From the NCBI GenBank assembly GCA_029204225.1, contig CM055110.1, positions 41,397,862-41,461,861 on the forward strand: a DNA stretch of 64,000 nt, written 5' to 3'. Source of the stretch: Diphasiastrum complanatum (lineage: Eukaryota; Streptophyta; Lycopodiopsida; Lycopodiales; Lycopodiaceae). The notes under the pieces are model-generated. The model worked only from the letters and a program-made list of their open reading frames with translations. It had not been told where the DNA came from and ran no database searches. The stretch's first letter is position 1, and each line of letters starts with the position of its first letter. Both the position numbers and the translations under genes were made by a program. This document shows positions 33,920 through 45,200 of this stretch, piece by piece.

Positions 33920-36782
33920 CTATTGATGACGAGTGGAGGATGATGGTTTTTCAAGTAATCCAAGTCGTTCTTTCAATATAGATATTGTTGACTTTCGTAG
34001 ATGATTGGTCATTGTTAATTCAAAATTAAATGCCAAAACATCTACATCCTGTAGATTCAAATCGTCGACTCTTGGTTGATTTTTTGGCAATCTCTTTCTC
34101 TTGCCCTTTGGATCTACTTGCAACATTTCGAGTTCGTACTTTCGCAAAAAAGCATTCGTTGAAGTGGTGGGCAACCAATGGACACGTAGTACTTTTGTTT
34201 GATTGCTATTTTGAATAAAACCAAGTACTTTGGCAATCCAAAATGGATGTCCTTCATTGTTTTTTGAAGCTAAAAGTGCAACAAGGCTTCCAATTTGAAT
34301 TTCATTCAAATCACCGTGCCATTTCATTTTTGCAGCTTTTACACTTTGCCGATTCTTCCTTAGGCCCACATAAATTTCACGTTCCTCACCTTGCACAAGC
34401 TGCAAGAAATCATTATCTCGAGGAAGATCTGAAGGTTCGACAGTCGTAGTTGATGTTCATAATTTATGAGGCCAATGAAATTCATCAGTTGTTGATGTAT
34501 GTTCGAGATTGAGCAAACTGATTTTTTGTTCCTCGAAAAAGTCCATCCACCAATGCTGATCAAACTCATCAAAAAAATGATAAGCTGCTTGAATACTTGA
34601 TTCCAAAAAATTTAATGAGGCAAATGGATCAATCTCACGATATTCTCTTTGCGCCTTTTGTTCTTCTAGCAAAGACTTCAAGGGAGACAACACAACAAGC
34701 TTGATTTGAGTCGATGGAATGTTAAGCAAAAATCGAACTCCTTCAAAAGGTAGCCACGAAACTAAATTTGAAAATAGTTTGCCCCATAATAATATAATGT
34801 CTGATTCGTTACATTTGATTTTAAACTGGTGTTGAAAGCTAATATCATTAATATTAGCTACGCATCTCTCTGTTTCGTTGGATGCCTTAACATAATCACG
34901 AAAATCAGATGTGTGTCTGATTAATGACACGTTTGGCTTTGGCACATACGATTCCTCAACAATGTTTTGAGGCACTAGTGATGAAAATGCTTTCTTGCAT
35001 CTCAACCTCTTAGAAAAGCAACTAAACATTTAATCAATTTGATCGTGGGTATGTCCTACCAACAAAAATCCTATTTTTACTTTTTTGAAAAAAAAAATTT
35101 ATCCACTAGCATAGACAAGTATGCCAAAACAGTTTGATTTTTATTTTCCCTAGCAGTGTTGTCAAGCTGCAAATAAAGTATTTCTGGAAGATTTTCACCA
35201 AATTCGCAAATTATCTTATGTACAATGGTGATCGTCAAATTTGGATTATTTCGAACATTGGAATAATTTAAAAAGACCTTGGACTCCAAAGTGTCATTAA
35301 ACACAAGTTCTCCAACGAGATGAACCTGAATAAAATCTGCCTCATTCAAATTTTTGGGCACTCTGACAAAATGAGGCAACATTGCTTTCTTCTGATCCAT
35401 GCCATCAATAACAACTCCCAGATATTTTTGTGGGCATTCCAAACATTTCTCTCGATGCTTGGCCAACTTTTGTCTTTTAACTGTCTGTTGATCTCTGTGC
35501 AGTTGAAGAGCTTTTGCAGCATCCACTGAATATACAATGATTCAGTTATTTAATAAAATAAAAATCATACCATAATGGTGTTCAAAAAGACTGCAACATA
35601 ATGGTGTTCAAAAAGACTGCAACATAAATTTTTTCACAACAGAAAGTATTAAAATGAAAGACAAATTTGATTAATATTTATCTTTCTCGTCATTGGTCTT
35701 TGCAAGTTGTTTTGCAGACTTTAACAACTCGCAAGTGGAGCATACTATCATTCGTGATTTTTTGGGAATCTTTACCAGTCCAAAATCTCTTTTCCAAATT
35801 CTACAAAAATATGAGTAACTCAAATAAGGAACATTTTTTTGTTTTTGCAAACTCTTTGTACATCAAAAATATTTCTAATTTTGTAAAATTATCCGGCAAG
35901 TAAAAATATAAGGAATTAGGCAATTTTTCTCCGTGCGGGTCTTTCTAAAGTCGTGCATGCATTCGTTGAAGCCGTGAGTTTCCGATTGCGTGAACTGCTT
36001 TTTAAGCTTTGAGAAGTTTGATCTTAATTCTTCAATTTCTCTAATACTCAGTTTTTGCAAACAACAAGATGAGCAGCAAATAATATTCCGTACCTTTCGA
36101 ATCTCAGATTTTGTAATCAACTGTTTTTGACGATTCATTAAATTAGGTGAGGATTTCGAGTCTCTCTTGTATTTTTGTTTTTGTTTGGAGTCTGATCTAT
36201 AAATTGAACTTGTGACACTAGTAGGTGCTTGAACTGGTTGAGAAGGTGTTGGAATTTTATGACTGGGAATTTTGGCTCCAACCTCAGGATATTCTGGACC
36301 CTCAGAAGGCTCTAAATTTTCAACGCATATAGCCCTTTTAGATTTAACATGACGAACATCACTTTGAGAAGGTCTCCTACGAACATGAGAAAAGCTTGAA
36401 CGTCGCGGATCAACAGACTTACGTGGATCTGTTGATTTACTAGAATCAGTAACTGAGTGAATTGAAGCTTTTGACTCATCACTCAATGATTCAACTTGTT
36501 CAAAAGGACAATGTTCTAGCTGTGCCGAGCCTGTATCTGAAGAGGAGGACAAGGTCGAAAGATTTGATACAAGCTGAGTTATAGGCGTCATTTCTTGAAA
36601 AATACTTGCATGAGGAATTTCAGAAGATGAACGGGTAAATGATGACAATGCCACATCATTTTAGATTCAGGAGTGGCTTTATAAAAAAAGCTTTCATTGG
36701 GAATGTCAAATGAAGATGTTGCACTTGTTGCAACATATTGAGTTACAACTACTAGAATAGAAGAGGTAAAAATACTTGACAT
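33920..36782 (-). pseudogene. DUF7869-like, transposase-like gene
   Basis: The gene is read from right to left. A Ser/Pro-rich N-terminal region (about 36,782-35,900) contains a Cys cluster (ICCSSCCLQKLSIREIEELR). A short exon follows (about 35,800-35,672: LVKIPKKSRMIVCSTCELLK). Then comes an RNase H-like core (from 35,528: YLGVVIDGMDQKKAMLPHF, then LPEILYLQLDNTARENKNQ, then LLVGHTHDQID), a basic CFSKRLRCKK stretch, a helical region and a C-terminal block resembling an SH3-like reader (GSLVALLASKNNEGHPFWIA). The Asp, DN and GHTH-D pattern matches DUF7869 proteins as I know them, which are widespread in repeated eukaryotic gene families. An A-run of 10 at 35,088-35,097 shifts the frame. Stops lie at 35,030-35,032 and 34,457-34,459. 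A 26-bp tandem duplication sits in the intron near 35,575-35,630. The start is uncertain because two frames overlap at 36,588-36,654. Confidence 0.75.
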
Positions 36783-37658
36783 CGTAACCTCAAAAAAAAA
36801 TTTAACTATGTACTTATGCTAAGCATAGAACCGTTCAAATAGTTAACACCACACTAAATGTGCTCCTCAAACATAACTGCAATCTATGCTGGTCATAGAA
36901 CAAATAAAAACCTATGCGAATCTCAATGAAAAAACCAACTAAATGCAAATGAGCAACAAGCCTAAAAAGTAACTGGTTAATAAAAATTTCCGACGGCTAC
37001 CATGCCTTAAATACTGTTTGGCAGCATTCTTAGAGTTAGGGTTAGGGTTAGGTTTGGACTGTCCCGGCTAATGCTCGAGAGGGCGTGGGGTGGGGTGAGG
37101 TGAGTCGTGGCAACTCGGTCTCGAAGTAAGCTGGAGGACTGGTGTGAGACGGGGGTCTCGAAAAAAAAATTATTTAAGGACCATAGTCCAAGCATAACTC
37201 ACCTCATTTGCGAATTTTGAAGTCCACATGCTGCCAGAGCAATCGCTACTACCAAGTCACGGCTTTCTATAAGATTTCGCATACGTTCTCGCTTACAGAT
37301 TTCTTGACGGTAAGATTATTGTCATTTTTTAACTTTGTTCTATACTTAGCATGGGTATGAAATTTTTGCATTAGAAAATATTAATGTTTTAATTTGTATT
37401 TATCTTTTTAAAACATGGGTAACCTATGCTCAGCATAGGTGCCTGAACCAGTCCTCTCCTCTAACCTATGCTGAGCATAGGTTGTGTTCGGGTCCTTAGT
37501 AACATCCTATGCTCAGCATAGGATTCCGACGTTATTTGTTCAATTATAACCACGTTTCGACTTATGCTGAGCATAGGTTGCATCTCTGGTCCTGTTCCAA
37601 CCTATGCTCAGCATAGGTTAGCAAGCAAATTGCGAGGACATCCTATGCTCAGCATAGG
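36783..37658. promoter_or_regulatory. Divergent intergenic region between DUF7869-like gene and methyltransferase copy 2
   Basis: This 0.9-kb spacer separates two genes read away from each other and would be a shared promoter region. It holds palindromes (a clean TATGCT-A-AGCATA at 36,815-36,827, a looser one near 36,884-36,898, and the array at 37,422 onward) and a TTAGGG tract. A probable splice donor (GACG/GTAAG) near 37,310 suggests a leader exon of the methyltransferase gene. Confidence 0.6.
37030..37054 (+). repeat. Short telomere-like TTAGGG tract
   Basis: GTTAGGGTTAGGGTTAGG with one degenerate unit on its left gives three to four units on the plus strand. It is an isolated interstitial tract in the divergent spacer. 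Confidence 0.85.
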
Positions 37659-37691
37659 TTGGACCAAAGCGTGCGAGTAACGACCTATGCT
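37422..37691. repeat. Phased palindrome array, consensus CCTATGCT-S-AGCATAGG
   Basis: Six palindromes and one half-site occur in 270 bp. Perfect or near-perfect copies are at 37,422-37,440, 37,463-37,483, 37,504-37,524, 37,560-37,578 (one mismatch), 37,599-37,619 and 37,642-37,658, with a left half-site at 37,683-37,691. Centres lie at 37,431, 37,473, 37,514, 37,569, 37,609, 37,650 and 37,692. The steps are 42, 41, 55, 40, 41 and 42 bp. The central base is C or G. The DNA between copies is unrelated. The half-site runs straight into the first recognisable methyltransferase exon. One further copy with a mismatch lies at 37,822-37,842. Confidence 0.95.
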
Positions 37692-39204
37692 GTTCGAGAA
37701 GCCCTTGTGACAGGGTTAAATTGTCAAAATTTCGATGAGTGCCAGTGGCTTTATCCTCTGAGCAGCCGAAATGAATCCTTGAGTCCATTTTTTATTTTGT
37801 TGAAAGACATGGTATTTATTTCACCCATGCTTAGCATAGGTGCTTATTAATTGTTTCTTTTCTATATTCTATGTCTCCTATGCTATGCATAGCTGTTTCT
37901 TTATTTAATTTTTTTTTTTGGTAAGTTAAGTCTCCTATTCTATTTTATATTTTTTGTCTCCCATGCTAAGAATAGCTTTTTCCTTTTTAATCTCCCAAAG
38001 ACAAAAAAAAACAAAGTCTTTCCAGAGCAATTCAAGAGACATATTCTGAAGGCAAAAGCAGAAAAAAAGAGGACAGAGAGAGATTGGCACGGGGTGAGAC
38101 CATTGCGGAGGAGGATCCATTAAAGGCCTATCTTCCCAAAAGTGTCGATGATCAACCATGCTTTTACTCTGTTAAGAAGGGCGATTGTAGAGAAATTTCA
38201 AAAAATTTAAGAAAAAGGCCTTATACATTCTGCATTGCCGATACACCATATGGATTTCAGATGAAGGAATCATTAAATGATGATACTCCTTTCAAATTCA
38301 CTGAAATCCATAGTTTTATACACGGCTTTCTTGAAGTCACAACTTCTCCAATTTGGAGAGTTGTTATTTTTCACTCTTCTTGGCAGTCAGCATCAGTAAA
38401 GAAAGCTCTACTAACTTTCTGTAATGCGAAAATAGAGAATGTTGTGTGGTAAGTTCTTAAGTTCCTAAATTATCAATTCATATTTTAATTCATAATTTTA
38501 TTTTAAATTTTTTATTTTAAAATTATAATTTTAAATTTATTTTACTTGTAATGTTCCGAGTCAAGTACAAGCCCAATGTCAGAAATTCGAGAGGAGCTCG
38601 ACTTTGCAATGAAATATAATACATAACCATCGGTTATTATTCTTTGGATGGCAAACGCTCGATGCTGCATTACAACACCTCCGGATTGACAAGTTTTGGA
38701 AACTTATTCCAATATTCAACTGTGACGAAAAAATTAAAAAATCCAATGACGGGTTCCGTGGCTTGTCCCTACCAAAAGCCACAACAATTAATTAATCATT
38801 TAATTAATATTTTTTCTCACCCAATTGATTGGGTTTTAGATTTATTTAGCGGTAGCGGCACTACGAGCGCACGTGCTGTTCAGAAAGGCAAACATGCTGC
38901 TGCAGTAGATTTAGATACTAATTTAGTTGATTTTGTAAAAATGAGAATGAAATCTTTTTCAATTTTGCCAGATGAATTATCTGAAGTGGGAAAGAGTTTG
39001 GACAGCGAAGATACAATAATTCCCTTGTCCAAGGAATCTCAACCTCCTGCTAGCGGAAAATTTGTTGATGTCTTGGTTCAAGATTACAATGTAGTAACTG
39101 TAATCGAGGAAATTGTAGAAGAGGTGCCACTTGATAGTACAGTGGCTACTCAAGAAAAAACAAAAGAAAAAGATGTAAATGACATCGATGATTTTTGGGA
39201 ATAA
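37659..39204 (+). pseudogene. DNA methyltransferase gene, copy 2
   Basis: This gene is homologous to copy 1 at 29.7-31.3 kb and shares its intron positions. The first exon (to 37,811) reads GLNCQNFDECQWLYPLSSRN, then FFILLKDM before a GT donor. The second (about 38,000-38,455) holds VDDQPCFYSVKKGDCREISK, motif IV DTPYGF (38,240-38,257) and HSSWQSASVKKALLTFCNAK. The third (about 38,575-39,204) holds KRSMLHYNTSGL, YQKPQQLINHLINIFSHP, motif I DLFSGSGTTSARA (from 38,839) and AAAVDLD. A one-base slip in an A-run near 38,064 and an in-frame TAA near 38,618 disable it. The last exon is open to the stop at 39,204. No ParB-like part is visible; the palindrome array lies where it would be. The expected product is an N4-cytosine or N6-adenine DNA methyltransferase. 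Confidence 0.82.
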
Positions 39205-41450
39205 AAAAATTTCTTTTGTTTTAAAGAATAATTGTGTTTATATTTTTTGATGTATTGTGTTTTGAATTCTTTTTTATTGATTTAATATTTTTAAATTTGT
39301 TTTTTAACGATTTGAAATTTAGAATTCTAAAAAATTCAAAAATTTTAACATTGATAATTATTACCAAAAATTAAAATTGTAACAATTTGTCAAGTTTACA
39401 ATATATTTATTTTTGATGTATTTTTATAATATTTTTTGTAAAGAAAATATTGTTAAAAATTATTAAAAAAAATTTAAATATTTTCACAAATAATTTAATC
39501 CCAATTATTATAAAGTAATTTTATTTGCGTTTATTTAATGTTTAAATATTTAATAAACTTATGTGGGTGTAAGTAAAGATTTTCAAATTTTAAAATTTTA
39601 CAAAATATTGATTCAAATTTTTAACATAATTTAAAAAAATTATTTTTTCAATACAAGAATTGTAATTAAGAAAACTTTTAAAATTCCAAAAAAAAAATAC
39701 TATAACTTTTGTTTTTAGTAAGCAAAAAATATTTTTTAGGTATTTTAGTGGTTGTGTATCTAGTGATTTTATTTTAAATAGTATTATTATTTAATATAAG
39801 CTAATTTTAAAATATTTATAAAAGTCTATTGACCAAATTTTTGTAGCTTAAATTATTTTCTTGCAAAATACAACATTTTCTTAACATTATCATATATTTA
39901 TTTGAAGCATTTTAAATTTGGATACTTTTTAAAAAAAAAAGTAAAAAACTTAAGAAAAAATGGGTCTTCAAGTCATTTCTCTTTTTTTTGGTCATGATGT
40001 TTGATAAATAAAGTTTTAGGCAAAAGAAACCATGCACGAAATAGAACAATAATCATGATAGTATGTCACTAGAATGCCCAATAATGACAATTGGTGAGCA
40101 TTAGAAGACTGCAATTGGGTAATCGCCTTAAGTGCCAAGGCATGAGTACTATTGGACGTGGTAGATGCAACAAACCAATATCAACTATTATAGCACCTTG
40201 CTTTCTTGGAAAATAAAAACATGTAAACGATGAAACTAACCAAAATGATGTGATTTTTGGCAAATAATGTGTCTTGCGCATGGACTCTTAACAAAACTAT
40301 CATATATCATCTAAGACACTTAAATAGCAATAATTATTATATGGAGACCCATAATTTTGAAAAATAATGATGTTTTCCTCTCCAATCCAATCACTATAGA
40401 GGCACTAAATAATGAGATCACTCTAGACTTTGTTGATACAATTTTGCGACTAAAATTTCGACAACGAATAAGGATTTCTAAATCTATGAAGGATATAAAG
40501 GAGAGACCCTAAAGAAGTATATGTGCTAGAGAGTTTTGGTAGTAGCATGGTGGGAAACATTTACACCATTACCTTGAAAAAAGAGCCATCATGTACCTGC
40601 AATGACTTTGTTAAAACAATGGCTACAAACAAATATGTCCCTTGTATAAACAGATAATTTGTATTTCTCATAGTTAAGGGTTTGGATATGGATGACAACA
40701 CATTTATTTATCAGCCCATTATCAGTATCTATAAATACTTTCATATATTAGCAATATTTGGAAAGAATATTAATCCATTGCACACAACTAGCTAGTTAGA
40801 AAAAGAATTATGTTTTGAGTGTCCATCAGTCCATCGAGATTCAAATTTTACAATGCTTTGAATTTTATTATTCTACTCATTTTGGTTTGCATGTTCAAAT
40901 GACCAGCAACAAACGTGTTGCAAGTTCATCAACTACGCTTGTGTGTGTGTCACATTTATAGATATTGGTTAATGAAACAAATTTACAAATTTTCTCAATA
41001 TTGTTCATGATTGTGTGGAGTACTCTTGTCATCTTGGACAATACGCATTTTAGAATCAAGATTGTTAACAATATCATATATATCATGCATAAAACTATTA
41101 TCTTACAAAACTTGCACATTCATCACTCACAAAATATCATTCCCTTTGTAAAGACTACTATGCAAGTTTGATTTAGCCAAGATCTTTGTGGAATGCTAAG
41201 ATTTACAAATTGCCTTCACCTATAATTAGTAATCGATTCCAAATTCATTGGACATTTATGCTCTATTGTATTCCATAAACTTGAGCATTCCTTTAGATTT
41301 AGTTCTTCGAATCATCAGAAATTAATTGATCAATGGAAAGGACTGATCATACTATGAAAGATATATGAATACTTTCATGTCAAGTTACCTAAACGCCTTT
41401 CCTACTTATTTACTGGAACGTCTAGACTGAGATCATACTTCTTTCCTGAT
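39205..41450. other. AT-rich region, no gene recognised
   Basis: About 2.2 kb of AT-rich sequence with homopolymer runs. The short frames are not supported by any domain. It may contain the outer end of the methyltransferase element, but I could not find a terminal inverted repeat by eye. Confidence 0.5.
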
Positions 41451-41799
41451 ATTTGTACAGACATTTTGGTAAGAAAGGAACGAATTCATCATTTAGCCCT
41501 AAGGTCACATTTTTGCATTTGCAATCCAATGCACATGATCCTGAACTTCTTCTCAGGTTGCAAAACCTTCAAAAATTGCTGAACTTATTCTACCTGCAGG
41601 AGCCAGTACAACAGCAGCATTTGACTCGAAAATCCTGCATTCTCTCCAGTGCAAAATACTTGATTGAATGTGCTGCCATGCATTACAACTCACTAGCTCT
41701 GTAAAATTCTGGATAGCAGCTCTGGATCTGGATTACTTCTCACTTAAGGCTAAGATAACCAGTCATTTTGGAGCCATAAAGTCATTGAATAAAGAAGCC

Positions 41800-42257
41800 A
41801 CTCAATTCGTGCAGCCAAACAGGAGGCCTGCTGTCAGCTTGAATCTCTTCACAGCCTGCTGGAGGCATTGAATGTATATTTGCCTGATCCCCCTCATTCA
41901 TATGCCAAAAATAGTGAGCAAAATCTGGCAACTGCCTTTTGTAAGCGATTGATGAATCTTGACAGCAAAGCCTTGCAAAATTGGAAGTCTGCTTGGCTAC
42001 GCGATTGTTACTCATGTTGCAAATCCAAGCCTGTTCAGGGTCTTTTCCGACAACTTTTGAGCAAAATATTCTTGACAAATCAAATGTCAAGATTTTCCAG
42101 CCTTCCAGTCATCCGTCTAGCCAGAAGACACGTTGCCATCGCACTGACCAATGAACAATATCTGACCAACATGAGACGCCGAAGGACGGCCCAGCCAGCC
42201 ACGGACAGACAGCAAGTCGGCCATGAACGGCACTGGGCTTTCTTGGAAGCCACATAA
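41800..42257 (+). CDS. Exon-like open frame overlapping the 3' end of the giant gene
   Basis: From a possible acceptor (AATAAAG) near 41,800, a plus-strand frame stays open to a stop at 42,257. It reads SIRAAKQEACCQLESLHSLL, EALNVYLPDPPHSYAKNSEQ and LMNLDSKALQNWKSAWLRDC, which has the texture of a helical protein. Upstream, EPVQQQHLTRKSCILSSAKY (about 41,600-41,704) could be another exon. It overlaps the last 141 bp of the minus-strand giant ORF, so at least that last part may be chance. I do not recognise the family. It could be the last exon of a convergent gene or a relic. Confidence 0.35.
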
Positions 42258-45200
42258 AGTTTTACAGGCAGATTTAACAGCTTGTCGTTTCTCTGGAAGG
42301 ATAAAGCCGTCCAGCTTGATATCACCCCGATCAAACGCATCAGCTTCAGTCATACTTCGAGGACGTGGACACAGTCCCAGGAAGTCACAATATGCAGACT
42401 GTTCACGATTGTTGGCAAAAAACGCGCTGCCTGAAAATGCGAGCAGTTGCGCAATGAGTGGCAAATCGTCGAATGTCGCTTGGCTGCTGTCCACGACAGG
42501 CAGCATCAGCGCTCGCTCACATAACATGAAGTCCTGTCCAGCACGACGCCTAGGTGCGACCATGTGAAGGTGCGCTCCTCTGCCACGTCGAAATTCGGGC
42601 AACAGCGAGTTCACTTCAACTGGGCTCAAAAGGACAATGGCCTGTGTTTTCTTATATGGAACGATCGCCAGCCAGGCCACTGGACGCAAAAAATCAACTC
42701 CCCTCGACACACTTTCGGGAGACAGGACTGTCCCGAACTCACGTGTGATGAACAGCTTGTCGCTCCAAGCATTAGGCTCTGCGCGTTGCCACAGCGACGC
42801 ACATTCATGAAGTGCTTCAAGCAAAGGTAGGAAAGCCGTGCTGGAAGGGTCAAAGCATCCGTCTGTGGCCAGGCGACGAACATGCGGAGAAAGGACTGGC
42901 TTTCGCGGTGTCGCCTCGCCTGGCCGTTGAATCTCCTCCTCTTCCTCTATCTCATGCTCCAGCTCCCGCTCTTGCTCTTCATCGAGGACCTGCGCGAAGC
43001 ACTTGATCCCTCCAGCATATTGCTCAATTCTCTCTAAAACAGAACGACCGAGTTTCATAATGATATTGGCAGCATCGAGGCCTACGCCAATTTCTGCTTC
43101 CATGTTCGTCGCCATATTCCGAAGCCGACTTGCCATTATTGCTGGTAGTGGTATGACTCTTCTTTCACTACCATAGCACTTCAAGAGTTTAGTAATTTCC
43201 TTCTCTACATTAAGATCTCCTAGCTTCTGCAACGAGATAGTCCCCGGAATGGACTCGTGGAAATAATTCACGGCCTGCTTGCGACAATGTGCGATACCCT
43301 GAGAACCCCAATGTCGGAAACCATCTTTAATTGCTTCAATACTATTTCGTGTGACCCAATGGAGAACATCTGCGCTGGTGAGTGGACGGTTGATTGGGGA
43401 CGGAAGAATCGACAAGATCGATGTGTGAACCTCCTGTGACGCCCAGAAGCTAACCGAATGACCTGCTCCCAGCATCCGCATCCTCATGCATGCCTGGACT
43501 AGACAGTCTTTGGTGATGCCTCTTCCTAGCGTCACACAGGCGTGAGAACCATATGGAATCTTTAAATCGGTGCCACGAGTGTGCACATCATCAAGGTAGA
43601 CGACACAACGATCCATCTGTCTTTGGTAGGGCGACAAAGGCAAAGGTGCAGTGCGTCCATCCCGATCCACCGCCATAATCTGATTGTCACCGTCAAAGTA
43701 GATGGCCGCTTCGATTGTGGACCCATCACAGAGCATTCCAAGCCACTTGGTTGCAACATCCCGATTGCTCAATTCGATCATAAGGGCACCCACATCAAGG
43801 AGGACAAGAGCTTTTGATTTAACAACTATTTCGAGAATCTCGGAGCTGTTGATGCACGACGGAAAGCTATGATATGAAGAATTTTCATTTCTCAAAAGGT
43901 TCTCAATCACAACACCGTCCGTGCCCTGCAACTCTGGTAGATCTCGTTGGATTATTGAGGGAGGCAGAAGAAGAGTCGTGTCCTTTGTGCCACTAAATCC
44001 AGACACAGGACGTCCCTCAGCAGTGCGACCACACAAATCCCACGCAGAAGCCACAAGTTTACCCTCGAACTGCTTGGATTCAATAGGGAAAACAGCCGTT
44101 GACAGCCAGAAATCGACCACTCGCATATTGCGACGCAAAATGGGGAACAACACGTTAGTACGCTGTACAAAGTCATCGAGATTGATGCTTGATAGAGTGC
44201 GCAATGACTCCGGCAAGCAGCCTGCAGGTACGTCAATCAGCCATCGCCTGTACTCCACTTCACATGTCGATAGTCGATTAAGCCTATCGAATGCATCGAG
44301 CATTTGCGCGTCACTCAGACCACTGTTGTAATAGCTCAGTTGTGTCAGCATAATGGCAACATCCGGATGGCCATATTCAGCGCGCTCTACAGGCACATCT
44401 TTTGCACGAAATGGAACTGCCATCTTTGGTTGGCCGGAAGCTCTCACTCCGAACTGAACACGCCAACGCAGGCGAAGTGCATGCATGAGCACTCCATAAC
44501 AGAGAAGGCCACGCAGAATTAGGATTGTGTCCAGAAACTCTCCATCGGGAAGAATTTTGTAAATGCTCTCAAAGGAAACATTGATCCCAGTGCCGGCGGG
44601 CAAGATAAAGTTGCGAATTATGCATCTATCGCCCCCTCGTAGCTGGCGAAGAGGCAAACTGTCATCTTTTCCAGCTAGAAGGTCGTCGGCAATCATCTCA
44701 CAGAGGCTGATGTTTACTGCTTCACTTAGCAAGCGTACATGAGGAAATACAAACGGACCTTCACTAGCGGCTTTGAACTCGATGGCGTCAGCACCAAACT
44801 TATTCAGAATGTCGTTGCAATGCTGCTGAGCGCTTCGGAGAACACTTTGCGAGACCTTCCAACGCAAAGCGCCGCCGTCCATGTTCATTTGTTCGCCAAT
44901 AGTGTAGACGACCTGATACTTGACCTGAAGAATCAAATCCGACTCGTCGAGAACATCTCTCGCTTTGCTGTTCACCAGCTCCTGTAGATCTCGTAGCTCA
45001 GCCGCAGGCCCTGCATTGGGATGAGCCCGACAAAGCTCAAGAACCATCAATTGTGCACTAAGTCTATGCTCAGGTCGGGTCACCACAACGCCATGTTTGG
45101 CAATGCATTCTTGGTAAACAGTTTTCATGATTCCCACTTGATGGACATTGACTTTTATATCACGTCGACACGGGAAGGTGTAAACTCGCCGATTGAGCAA

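Noticed and set aside
34030-35903. Plus-strand ORFs opposite the DUF7869-like gene
   Set aside because: They are antisense shadows; the minus strand carries the conserved LQLDNTARENKN and GHTH blocks.
33920-36782. KDZ (Kyakuja-Dileera-Zisupton) transposase
   Set aside because: I considered it because of the RNase H-like core and zinc sites, but the LQLDNTARENKN and GHTHDQID blocks fit DUF7869 proteins better. A profile search would decide.
37422-37691. CRISPR-like array (short repeats with unique spacers at regular steps)
   Set aside because: The repeats are perfect inverted palindromes, the context has introns and plant retrotransposons, and there is no cas gene. A protein-binding site array fits better.
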